DNA of 7,278 nt from Acidimicrobiaceae bacterium (GCA_027459565.1 DAIDIA010000245.1:1-7278), one strand, 5' to 3'. Shown: positions 1 to 6,533, numbered from the stretch's first letter. Translations and numbers: made by a program. Notes: generated from the sequence alone by a model not told the origin.

Positions 1-1198
1 CGCGGTAGTCCTCGTTGAGCGCCTCGCGGATCGCCCGGAGCGCAAGCAGGGGTTCGGAGTAGAGGAGCGCCGGAGCACTCGAACGTCTCGCCTGTGCCTC
101 GATCTCATGCCAGCGCTCGAGCAGTGCCTCGACGTCGCGGCGCAGGTCCTCGTCGCTGACACCCTCTGCCGCGGTGCGCACGATGATCCCGTGCCCCGCG
201 GGCCGGATCTCGTCGAGAAGGCGCCGCAGTCGTCTGCGCTCTTGGTCATCGAGGCGCTTCGAGATCCCCGAGACATCGCTGTTGGGAACCAGCACGACGA
301 AGCGGCCGGGGATCGAGACCTCCTCGGTGAGCCTCGCCCCCTTCAGACCGATCGGATTCTTCGTCACCTGACAGATCAGCGTCTGCCCCGGGCGCAGGAG
401 GTGCTCGATGCGCTTGACGTTCTCGACGCCCTCTTCGGTCTCCTCGCCATGGGTTACGACGTCACCCCAGTAGAGCACCGCGTTCTTCTGTGTTCCGATG
501 TCGACGAACGCGGCCTCCATCCCCGGGAGGACGTTCTTGACGCGGCCGTAGTAGATGTTCCCGTCGATCTGGTTCTCACCGTCAGACGCGCGCGCGACGT
601 GATGCTCGATCAACGACCGTCCTTCGAGCACCGCGATCTGGGTGACCTCGGGCTGGACATGAACACACATCAGGTACCGACCGAGCGGACGACCGTTGCG
701 TTCCCTGCCCCGGCGTCGTTTCGCTCCCGATCGCGCACTCGACGGCTTTCGCGTGGTGGCGACGTCTTCGGTCAGAGAGTCATTCGACGTCTCGACGAAG
801 AGACTCTCGCGGTTCACCGAAGATGGAGCACCCTCGGAGGCAGGAGTTGGTGAACGCTTGGTCCTTGGCGCACTCGATTGTCGCTGCGGGGCGCTGGCGC
901 CGTTTCCGTTCGCGCGCTCGGGTGCGGCAGGCCGCGCCGCGGCCGCAGAGGACGGGGCTCCCCCGCGTCCTCGCCCACCGCGTCGTCGACGCCGCGGACG
1001 ATTCGGGTCGCCCGACTGTCCATTCGATCTCTCGGTCGCGCTCTCGATCTCCGCGCGCGGAGCTGGCCGAGAATCTCCGATCTTTGGAGTCGGGGCCGAA
1101 CTACTGGGTGTGCGGGGCCTCTCGTCTCGATCGGGAGACGAAGTCGGTGTCGGTGTGGGCGCATCGAGCTCTGCTCGATTGCTCATCGGTTCGGGCAT
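1..1198 (-). CDS. rne: Ribonuclease E/G, N-terminal part (3' end outside window)
   Basis: Single-strand-specific endoribonuclease of the RNase E/G family, acting in cytoplasmic mRNA decay and rRNA/tRNA processing. The window holds the first 399 codons. Residues 1-176 are low-complexity and probably disordered, rich in Pro, Ser, Ala and Arg, with an Arg/Gly island at about 67-80 and a basic patch at about 160-174. From residue 175 the family core begins (RYLMCVHVQPEVTQIAVLEG), followed by the S1 RNA-binding domain at about 210-300, with GNIYYGRVKNVLPGMEAAFV, a KGARLT motif and the GRFVVLVP strand. It ends in LNEDYR before the 5' sensor and DNase I-like catalytic domain, so the catalytic residues cannot be inspected. 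I chose the ATG at 1198-1196 because AAGGG lies 9 bases upstream. In-frame alternatives are an ATG ten codons upstream and one four codons downstream. The long N-terminal extension is known from actinobacterial RNase E. Identity is sure; the choice between the names rne and rng is not. Confidence 0.95.
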   Translation of the reverse strand, partial: MPEPMSNRAELDAPTPTPTSSPDRDERPRTPSSSAPTPKIGDSRPAPRAEIESATERSNGQSGDPNRPRRRRRGGRGRGGAPSSAAAARPAAPERANGNGASAPQRQSSAPRTKRSPTPASEGAPSSVNRESLFVETSNDSLTEDVATTRKPSSARSGAKRRRGRERNGRPLGRYLMCVHVQPEVTQIAVLEGRSLIEHHVARASDGENQIDGNIYYGRVKNVLPGMEAAFVDIGTQKNAVLYWGDVVTHGEETEEGVENVKRIEHLLRPGQTLICQVTKNPIGLKGARLTEEVSIPGRFVVLVPNSDVSGISKRLDDQERRRLRRLLDEIRPAGHGIIVRTAAEGVSDEDLRRDVEALLERWHEIEAQARRSSAPALLYSEPLLALRAIREALNEDYR

Positions 1199-1626
1199 GG
1201 AGGTGTTCCCTTCTTCCACGCACGCCATTCCGGCATGCGGTGGGCACCGGCGCAGGCGCGCATGCAAGAGCCAAAGGCATCGTGCGCGCAACGCGGGGGC
1301 GGTCGTAACAGGCAGGCTCTACCTCTTGCGGGGCGCTCTCTTGTCCCGCAGGAGCGGCGGAGAGGGAGCGGTCGTCAGCAAGAGCAACAGGACGGGACGA
1401 CACAGACCGGAGGGACCGTGGCGTTCGGACGGTGAAAATGGCTGAGCGGGCCAAGCCGAGAGCCCGACCACGCAGGTTGATGTTCATCCTGAGGTGAGTC
1501 TATCGGGTCACCAATGTCGCCGTAAGCCTGGCGGTTGGAGAATCGGGGTTGGCCTGGCGTACCCCTGCGTGCCCCGACTCGGCGCGCTCGCTCCGTGCTC
1601 CGCACGCGTCGCGCTGGCCGAGAGCC

Positions 1627-1681
1627 AAAAGGCGGGGATTCGCCTCGACTCCGGCGGCGTCGGTCCGATCAAGCCCCCGCC
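1627..1681 (-). terminator. Probable intrinsic terminator of the mre-PBP2 operon
   Basis: On the minus strand a perfect 7-bp stem (GGCGGGG at 1681-1675 with CCCCGCC at 1637-1631) encloses 37 bases. Those bases can form an inner helix (CTTGA with TCGAG, one G-U pair). The stem is followed at once by TTTT (1630-1627), then GGC. A smaller alternative hairpin (AGGCG with CGCCT) shares the same 3' arm. It lies about 165 bases after the PBP2 stop and is oriented to end transcripts coming from that gene. The T run is short and the loop large, so confidence is moderate. Confidence 0.45.
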
Positions 1682-1773
1682 CAGCTGGCGCGAGGGGCCG
1701 CTCGACCGTGCCGACGCGGCACTTGACGATCAGGTGACGACCTCGACGGGCGAGTCCCACAAGACGGGTCACA

Positions 1774-1801
1774 CCACGACGCGTCGTGGAGCGGTCCACG
1801 A
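1774..1801. repeat. Perfect 16-bp palindrome with a third overlapping arm
   Basis: CCACGACGCGTCGTGG at 1774-1789 is a perfect palindrome. As RNA it would fold as a 6-bp stem with a CGCG loop. Its right arm, TCGTGG (1784-1789), can instead pair with CCACGA at 1796-1801 across a 6-base loop. The two hairpins are therefore mutually exclusive and of equal stem length. The element lies about 45-70 bases past the PBP2 stop and has no T tract. It may be a protein-binding site, an mRNA 3'-end stabiliser or a processing site; none of these roles is shown by sequence alone. Confidence 0.55.
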
Positions 1802-1844
1802 TCAAAGGGCGATCGTGCACGCGGTGTCGACGGTGAGCGCGAAG

Positions 1845-3911
1845 CTACCGGGGAACTCGCAGCGGGGAGATCCCGTGATGGTAGAGGTAGTCGAAGATCT
1901 TTCGCACGACCGGTGCCGACGCGGCGGCTCCGTACCCACCTTGGTCGACCTCGACGGCGACGACGTACTTCGGCGGCTGACTGCGCGGTCCGCCGAAGGC
2001 GACGAACCATGAGGTCGGCTGGATCAGCCGGGTCGACGTTGCGGTACCGGTCTTGCCCGCGACATTCCATCTCCTGAAGTCGAACCCGATGAACGCTCCG
2101 TATCCGGTTCCCTTCGCATACTGGGTCGCATCCTCGAAGCCCTGGAGCATCGGCTGATAGGTCGATGGGGGCAGCGGTACATGTCCGAGGACCTTTGGCC
2201 GCACGCGCCGCACAACCCCCGAGGGCGAGACGAGCGCTGCCACCATCTGGGGCGCGTAGCGGGTTCCGCCGTTCGCGAAGGTCGCGTAGGCCTCGGCGAG
2301 CTGCAGCGGAGTCACAAGCGTCTCACCCTGACCGAACGCGGTCTCGACGTTGTCACCCTGGTAGTAGGTCGCGTTCGGATAGGCGGTCGGATCGAGCCGA
2401 TGCAGCAGCTGGCGAAGCTGGGGGCTGTCCACCTGGCCGGCCGCCGCTCCGGGAAGGTCGATCCCGGGATCGAGACCGAACCCGTACTTGGCGGCGTATC
2501 GCTGGATCGTCGTCGGACAGCCGACATCTTGCTGGCAAAAACGCGCGCCGAGGTTGTAGAAGAAGACGTCGCTCGACTCGCCGATCGCGAGCGAGACGTT
2601 GATCACGCCGAGCACCTCTCCGCCGGCATTGTGGAGCACCTTGATGTTCGGCGGCTTGCCGATCGTGAAGGTGCCGGTGTCGTCATAGAGTGTCGAACCG
2701 GTGATCAACCCCTCGTCGAGCGCGGCGGTCGCGGTCGCAAGCTTGAATGTCGATCCGGGGGCCTCCGCGCCCGCGATCGCATAGTTGTTCAGCGGACGAC
2801 CGGTCTCATTCAACAATGTCGTGTAGTTCGACTGGGACATGTACGGGATCCACTCGTTGTTGTTGTAGGTCGGAGCGCTCGCCATCGCGAGCACCCCTCC
2901 GGTCTGCGCATCGAGCACCACCGCGGCCCCGAAGTCTGCGGGAACGGCGTTGCCCCCGGTGCGCAGCGCTCTCAGCTGGTTCGAAAGTGCGCTCGACGTC
3001 GCCTGCTCGAGCCCCAAGTCCATGTTGAGATAGAGGTTCTCTCCCGGGACCGCAGGGGTACGCGAGACCGTGGACACGGCATTGCCCGCCGGGCCGACCT
3101 CGATCTGCTGGATTCCCGCGGAGCCGTGCAGCTGGGACTCGTACTGGGACTCGAGTCCGGTCTGGCCGATCTGGCTCTGCGCGGTGTATCCCTGGCCCTG
3201 GAGCGCGGTGAGCTCTTTGAGGTTGATGTCGCCGACGTACCCGAGTGTCTGCGCGCCGAGCCCGTCATAGGGGTAGGTGCGCACATAGGTCTGGCTCGCC
3301 GTCACGCCCGGGAAGAGCGCGGGATGCTCCTGGATGTAGAGCACGGTCGCGGGCGGGACGCCCGTCGCGACGGGAACAGGCTGGTAGGTCTCGTACTGGA
3401 GGCTCGCGAGCGCGAGATTGATCGACTTCTCCGTCGCGCTCGGCAAGAGGGCTGCGAGCGCGCCGATCACCTGGGGGTTCGCCACTGCACTTTGCTTGCT
3501 GATCGAGACCATCCACTCCGAACGGTTCCCCGCGAGCACTCCGGCGGATCCGCCGCCCCGTGCAAAGATCTCGCCGCGCATCGCGGGAACCTCTACGTCT
3601 TTGAGCGCGGTCTGTCGCGCGATGCCATTGAGCTGCGATCCGTTGACGATCTGGAGCGAGTACAGCCGGTACGCAAGCAACCCGAAGAGCACCAGCACGG
3701 TCGCAGCTCCGACCTTGAGACGGAGTCCGATCCGCGCGTCGTGTTGATCGTCGAATGCTCCCGAGCGACGCCTCGTGCGCACCGACTGCACCGGACGAAG
3801 AGCACCCGTCGGCCGGGGAGCACGGAGGCGACGGAGACGGCTCTGGAGGTCGCGCCGACCGAGATGTGGGGTGCGTCTCCGCCTCGGCAGGCGAAACCTG
3901 CGATCTACCAT
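1845..3911 (-). CDS. mrdA: Penicillin-binding protein 2, elongasome D,D-transpeptidase
   Basis: Class B penicillin-binding protein that crosslinks peptidoglycan during side-wall elongation, anchored by one membrane segment with its catalytic domain outside. It has 688 residues from the ATG at 3911. In order: an Arg-rich cytoplasmic tail (1-65), a membrane segment (about 66-85), a dimerisation/pedestal domain opening with MRGEIFARGG (about 111-120), and the transpeptidase domain from about 310. The catalytic motifs are all present: STFK with nucleophile Ser387, SSD at 446-448 (SxD in place of SxN, a form I recall from elongasome PBP2s), and KTGT from Lys620. The only two cysteines I see, Cys459 and Cys465, lie just after SSD. 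ATG 3911 is preferred over an in-frame GTG at 3944 because AGGTGA, formed by the last codon and stop of mreD, lies 10 bases upstream. Downstream, rodA is missing. The paralogous division enzyme FtsI is unlikely given the mre context. Confidence 0.95.
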   Translation of the reverse strand: MVDRRFRLPRRRRTPHLGRRDLQSRLRRLRAPRPTGALRPVQSVRTRRRSGAFDDQHDARIGLRLKVGAATVLVLFGLLAYRLYSLQIVNGSQLNGIARQTALKDVEVPAMRGEIFARGGGSAGVLAGNRSEWMVSISKQSAVANPQVIGALAALLPSATEKSINLALASLQYETYQPVPVATGVPPATVLYIQEHPALFPGVTASQTYVRTYPYDGLGAQTLGYVGDINLKELTALQGQGYTAQSQIGQTGLESQYESQLHGSAGIQQIEVGPAGNAVSTVSRTPAVPGENLYLNMDLGLEQATSSALSNQLRALRTGGNAVPADFGAAVVLDAQTGGVLAMASAPTYNNNEWIPYMSQSNYTTLLNETGRPLNNYAIAGAEAPGSTFKLATATAALDEGLITGSTLYDDTGTFTIGKPPNIKVLHNAGGEVLGVINVSLAIGESSDVFFYNLGARFCQQDVGCPTTIQRYAAKYGFGLDPGIDLPGAAAGQVDSPQLRQLLHRLDPTAYPNATYYQGDNVETAFGQGETLVTPLQLAEAYATFANGGTRYAPQMVAALVSPSGVVRRVRPKVLGHVPLPPSTYQPMLQGFEDATQYAKGTGYGAFIGFDFRRWNVAGKTGTATSTRLIQPTSWFVAFGGPRSQPPKYVVAVEVDQGGYGAAASAPVVRKIFDYLYHHGISPLRVPR

Positions 3912-3921
3912 GGCGCGCCCA

Positions 3922-3927
3922 TCACCT
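3922..3927 (-). promoter_or_regulatory. Ribosome-binding site of PBP2, inside the mreD stop
   Basis: The final Arg codon and stop of mreD read AGGTGA on the minus strand. This is a strong Shine-Dalgarno core, 10 bases before the PBP2 ATG at 3911. It decides the PBP2 start and implies that translation of PBP2 is coupled to termination on mreD. Confidence 0.6.
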
Positions 3928-4467
3928 GAGCGCGCTGCCACCACTTGGCATGCGGGTACCGAAACTGAACCTGCGCATATCGCTCAGCGCCCAGCTCCAG
4001 GTGCGAAAGACTGGGATCGCGAAGACCAGGCCACCGAGCCCGACGACCGCGGTGGTCACGATGAGCTGGGAGTTCAATATTCCCGGCTGCCCGATGAACG
4101 CCGCGACGATCGCCTGGAACAGCGTGCCGAAGAGGCAGCCCAGCGTGGTACCAAGAACCCTCGCGCTGTAAAAGTCATGCCCGAACGCCGACGCGACAAA
4201 GGATCCGACCGCGTAGCCGATCACGACGAAGACGAGCGCGCTCAGCCCGAACGGGGTCGGAAGCACAAGATCCGCCGCGATCCCCGCGAAGAATCCCATG
4301 AATGCCCCGACCTCGGCCCCGCCGAGAATGCCTGCGGTCACCGGCAGGACGAGCATCAGGTCGGGGTGTGAACCGAGAATGACAATCTGGTTCAAGAGCA
4401 CGTCCTGAACGATCATCGAAACCAAGATGACGCCGGTGACCTTGAGCCAGGTGAGATCTTCGAACAT
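3922..4467 (-). CDS. mreD: Rod shape-determining protein MreD
   Basis: Small integral membrane protein of the elongasome that works with MreC and PBP2 to couple MreB filaments to side-wall synthesis. The 181 residues are almost wholly hydrophobic, with about five predicted membrane segments. The Gly-rich central stretch GAFMGFFAGIAADLVL, followed by PTPFGLSALVFVVIGYAVG, matches the typical MreD pattern. The C-terminus is short, basic and polar (DMRRFSFGTRMPSGG). The start is either ATG 4467 or the GTG directly before it (4470); there is no strong ribosome-binding site to choose between them. It follows mreC by about 30 bases and feeds directly into PBP2, whose ribosome-binding site it contains. 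Identity rests on hydropathy plus position as well as motif, as is usual for this weakly conserved family. Confidence 0.92.
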   Translation of the reverse strand: MFEDLTWLKVTGVILVSMIVQDVLLNQIVILGSHPDLMLVLPVTAGILGGAEVGAFMGFFAGIAADLVLPTPFGLSALVFVVIGYAVGSFVASAFGHDFYSARVLGTTLGCLFGTLFQAIVAAFIGQPGILNSQLIVTTAVVGLGGLVFAIPVFRTWSWALSDMRRFSFGTRMPSGGSALR

Positions 4468-4498
4468 CACGGCACCAAGGGGTAGACGAGCATCATGT

Positions 4499-5320
4499 CT
4501 AGGCCGGAGCCAGCCACTGGAGCACCGACACGTACTGGAGTTGGGAGAAGTTCACCGACGGCGTGATCGTGACGCGCGCGAGCTGCCCCGAGGCATTCTT
4601 GGTCACGGAGGTGACGGCGCCGACGGGAATTCCCGGAGGATACGCGCCGTTGTCCTGGCCGCTCGTGATCGCCACCTGGCCAACGTGTGGAATCACCGAT
4701 GTCGACTGCAGCTGCTCAAGCGAGAGACCCGTGCCGGAACCCACCGCTCGGAAATAGGTCGGTCCGAGCAACACTCCGACGCCAAAGTGCGCGTCAAGCA
4801 CGAGTTCGACGACCGAGGTCGATCCCGTGGAGCTGATGATGGTCCCGATCAGACCCGAGGTCCCCACGACGGGCATTCCCGGACCGACGCCCTCGCTCGT
4901 TCCGAGATCGATCTCGATGGTGCGCCGGAAGTTCGAGGATGCCGGCGCGATGACCGAGCCCACAACCGAGGTGAGATTGGTGAAGGGCAGCCGACTGAGG
5001 ATCTCGACCTGGTGCGCTGCGGCGAGCGAGTAGTTGTCCATCGCGGTCCGGCGCTGCAAGACGCCGATCTGGGCGCGCAGCTGATTGTTCTGCGTGCTGA
5101 GTTGGCCGTAGTGGATTGCCCCGGCAAAGACGTCGCCGATCGGGTGCAACACCGCGGTGGTGGCGCGCTGGAAGGGCGACAGGACACTCATCACGCCGTT
5201 GCGCACATGTCCGATACCGCGCGAGACAGTTCCGTGGTAATCGAGGGTGACAACGGTCACGGAGATCAAAAGAAGGATCAGGAGGGTCAATCGCTGATTA
5301 CTGCCCCGAGCTATCGCCAT
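4499..5320 (-). CDS. mreC: Rod shape-determining protein MreC
   Basis: Bitopic membrane protein of the elongasome; its outer domain binds and activates PBP2 and links it to MreB and MreD. The 273 residues comprise a short basic N-terminus, one membrane segment (about 10-28), and a helical region likely to be coiled coil (about 66-110, including LSTQNNQLRAQIGVLQRR). The double beta-barrel MreC domain follows (about 118-270), with SNFRRTIEIDLG at about 129-140 and GVGPGMPVVGTSGLIG near 144-159. The protein ends two or three residues after the barrel (VLQWLAPA), with no C-terminal tail. The ATG at 5320 lies 19 bases after the mreB stop and gives a normal N-terminus, although the ribosome-binding site is weak. 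Length and domain order fit the family well. Confidence 0.95.
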   Translation of the reverse strand: MAIARGSNQRLTLLILLLISVTVVTLDYHGTVSRGIGHVRNGVMSVLSPFQRATTAVLHPIGDVFAGAIHYGQLSTQNNQLRAQIGVLQRRTAMDNYSLAAAHQVEILSRLPFTNLTSVVGSVIAPASSNFRRTIEIDLGTSEGVGPGMPVVGTSGLIGTIISSTGSTSVVELVLDAHFGVGVLLGPTYFRAVGSGTGLSLEQLQSTSVIPHVGQVAITSGQDNGAYPPGIPVGAVTSVTKNASGQLARVTITPSVNFSQLQYVSVLQWLAPA

Positions 5321-5339
5321 GGCAACAGACTCGACTCAA

Positions 5340-6371
5340 TCAGCGCGACGATGAGAACGTCAAGACGTCGCGGAGCATGTCGAACTCCTCGAGACACATT
5401 CCGCTTCCAAGGGCCACGCAGTTGAGCGGGTCGGTGGCGACCACGATCGGCATCTGCGTCTCGTTCATTAGGCGCTGAGCGAGTCCGTGGAGGAGCGCTC
5501 CACCCCCGGTGAGGTAGATCCCCCGCGTCATCAGGTCCGCAGAGAGCTCGGGAGGGGTCTTGTCAAGCGTCGCCTTGACGGCCTCGACGATCTTTGCGAC
5601 CGGGTCCTCGATCGCGCGACGGATGTCCTTTGACGAGGCGAATACGGTCTTCGGAAGTCCCGTAACGAGGTCCCGGCCGCGAATCTCCGCCCCGATCTCC
5701 TCCTCGAGTTCACACGCCGATCCGATCGCGATCTTGATCTCCTCCGCGGTCCGGTCTCCGAGCGCAAGTGAGAACTCGCGCTTTGCAAAGTCGATGATCG
5801 CCTCGTCGAGCTCATCACCGCCAACGCGGATCGATTGACTCACGACAATGCCTCCGAGCGAGATGACGGCTACCTCGGTCGTACCTCCACCGATGTCGAC
5901 AACCATGTTTCCCGTGGGCTCGTTGATGGGCAGGCCCGCACCGATCGCGGCGGCCATCGGCTCTTCGATGATGTAGGCCTTGCGCGCACCGGCGTACTCG
6001 GCGGCCTCTTGCACTGCGCGCTTCTCAACCCCGGTGATTCCCGAAGGGACACAGATCACCATGCGCGGCTTCGCGAATCGACGCGAGTGCACCTTGCGGA
6101 TGAAATAACGCAGCATCATCTCGCAGATCTCGAAGTCCGCGATGACGCCGTCTTTGAGCGGACGGATCGCCTGGATGTTGCTCGGAGTCCTCCCGATCAT
6201 CATCTTTGCCTCGATGCCGACGGCGAGGGGCCTGTTGTCGTTGACGTTGATAGCGACAACAGAGGGCTCATTGAGCACGATGCCGCGGCCACGCACGTAG
6301 ACGAGGGTATTTGCCGTTCCAAGGTCGACGGCCATATCGCGGCCGACAAAACCAAAGGTATTTTCGCGCAT
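5340..6371 (-). CDS. mreB: Rod shape-determining protein MreB (bacterial actin)
   Basis: Actin-like ATPase that forms membrane-bound antiparallel filaments and orients the side-wall synthesis machinery. The 343 residues match the usual length. The ATP-binding signatures are intact: phosphate 1 DLGTANT at 16-22, the IIEEPMAAAIGAG segment at 134-146 containing the catalytic-region glutamates, phosphate 2 DIGGGTTEVAV at 159-169, and the adenosine motif TGGGALLHGL at 288-297. The ATG at 6371 is supported by GGAG eight bases upstream. It is the first gene of the mreB-mreC-mreD-PBP2 run, with mreC 19 bases downstream. Its leader carries the interleaved inverted repeats at 6393-6460. Nothing in the protein looks unusual. 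Its presence separates this organism from mycobacteria and corynebacteria, which lack MreB. Confidence 0.98.
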   Translation of the reverse strand: MRENTFGFVGRDMAVDLGTANTLVYVRGRGIVLNEPSVVAINVNDNRPLAVGIEAKMMIGRTPSNIQAIRPLKDGVIADFEICEMMLRYFIRKVHSRRFAKPRMVICVPSGITGVEKRAVQEAAEYAGARKAYIIEEPMAAAIGAGLPINEPTGNMVVDIGGGTTEVAVISLGGIVVSQSIRVGGDELDEAIIDFAKREFSLALGDRTAEEIKIAIGSACELEEEIGAEIRGRDLVTGLPKTVFASSKDIRRAIEDPVAKIVEAVKATLDKTPPELSADLMTRGIYLTGGGALLHGLAQRLMNETQMPIVVATDPLNCVALGSGMCLEEFDMLRDVLTFSSSR

Positions 6372-6533
6372 AGCTACAGCTCCAGATCCGCTTTCAACAA
6401 GTTAGAGGTTAGGTGATCCGCGACTTTGGCACGACTGCACCAGCGTTGTTGAACCTAACCATGTTCGCGCATCCACCTTGGAATTGCCTGACGGCATCTC
6501 CGCGGGGGACACAGGTCGTTTCCCGTTCCGGCT
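6372..6533 (-). other. ndk-mreB intergenic region and mreB leader
   Basis: These 162 bases hold the mreB ribosome-binding site (GGAG, 6380-6383) and the interleaved repeats. No strong terminator follows ndk: only a 4-bp hairpin (TGCC GTCA GGCA, 6485-6496) with two following T residues after an A or two. No clear sigma-70-type promoter was recognised, although TCTAAC at 6407-6402 is a weak -10 candidate without a matching -35. So mreB may be transcribed from its own promoter here, by read-through from ndk, or both. Confidence 0.5.
6393..6460 (-). promoter_or_regulatory. Interleaved inverted repeats in the mreB leader
   Basis: Two perfect inverted repeats interleave. On the minus strand the order is GGTTAGG (6460-6454), TTCAACAA (6453-6446), a 32-base spacer, CCTAACC (6413-6407), 6 bases, then TTGTTGAA (6400-6393). 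The order B-A-B'-A' allows either of two mutually exclusive hairpins or a pseudoknot. The last arm ends 9 bases before the GGAG ribosome-binding site of mreB. The arms are AT-rich against a GC-rich background. It could be an RNA leader or a pair of operator half-sites. The repeat is directly visible; any function is inferred. Confidence 0.5.

Larger units (their letters stand above)
1199..1844. other. 646-bp intergenic gap between PBP2 and RNase E/G
   Basis: No convincing gene was found on either strand. Open frames here encode Arg-rich, low-complexity peptides with no recognisable motif or ribosome-binding site, as expected by chance in GC-rich DNA. The gap begins directly after the PBP2 stop and ends at the RNase E/G start. 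It contains a palindromic three-arm element (1774-1801) and a probable minus-strand terminator (1627-1681). Nearer the RNase gene there is a possible 6-bp minus-strand hairpin (TGCGGG with CCCGCA, about 1328-1351). The promoter for the RNase gene presumably lies between about 1200 and 1620, but I saw no good -35/-10 pair. I looked for tRNA, tmRNA, SRP RNA and RNase P RNA signatures and saw none. The space is far too short for rodA, which often follows PBP2. Confidence 0.7.

Noticed and set aside
107..853. Plus-strand open frame of 248 codons at the left end
   Set aside because: It lies opposite the RNase E/G S1 domain, whose minus-strand translation matches the family residue by residue.
1101..1487. 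Minus-strand frame of 128 codons upstream of and overlapping the RNase gene
   Set aside because: It overlaps the start of RNase E/G in another frame and encodes a low-complexity Arg/Ala-rich peptide; likely chance.
1630..1690. tRNA-like look of a 7-bp GGCGGGG/CCCCGCC outer stem with a CGAATCC sequence
   Set aside because: The enclosed length (51 bases including stems) is too short and lacks D-arm, anticodon-arm and TTCRA T-loop geometry; it fits a terminator hairpin better.
1500..1820. Minus-strand GTG-initiated frame of 106 codons in the gap after PBP2
   Set aside because: No ribosome-binding site, Arg-rich composition, no motif, and it spans both the palindrome and the terminator-like stem. 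It is kept as non-coding unless conservation shows otherwise.
2181..3929. Long open frame on the plus strand (582 codons) opposite PBP2
   Set aside because: It is antisense to a full-length PBP2 with all catalytic motifs. The product is Arg/Asp/Glu/His/Leu-rich with no recognisable domain, typical of antisense frames in high-GC coding DNA.
3912..3944. GTG at 3944 as the PBP2 start (699 codons)
   Set aside because: It would overlap mreD by 23 bases and has no good ribosome-binding site, whereas ATG 3911 has AGGTGA 10 bases upstream.
4427..5425. Plus-strand open frame of 332 codons opposite mreC
   Set aside because: Shadow of mreC; low-complexity charged product without motifs.
6372..6533. 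Strong sigma-70-type promoter for mreB
   Set aside because: Only partial -10 matches were seen and none had a -35 at 16-18 bases, so no promoter is called.
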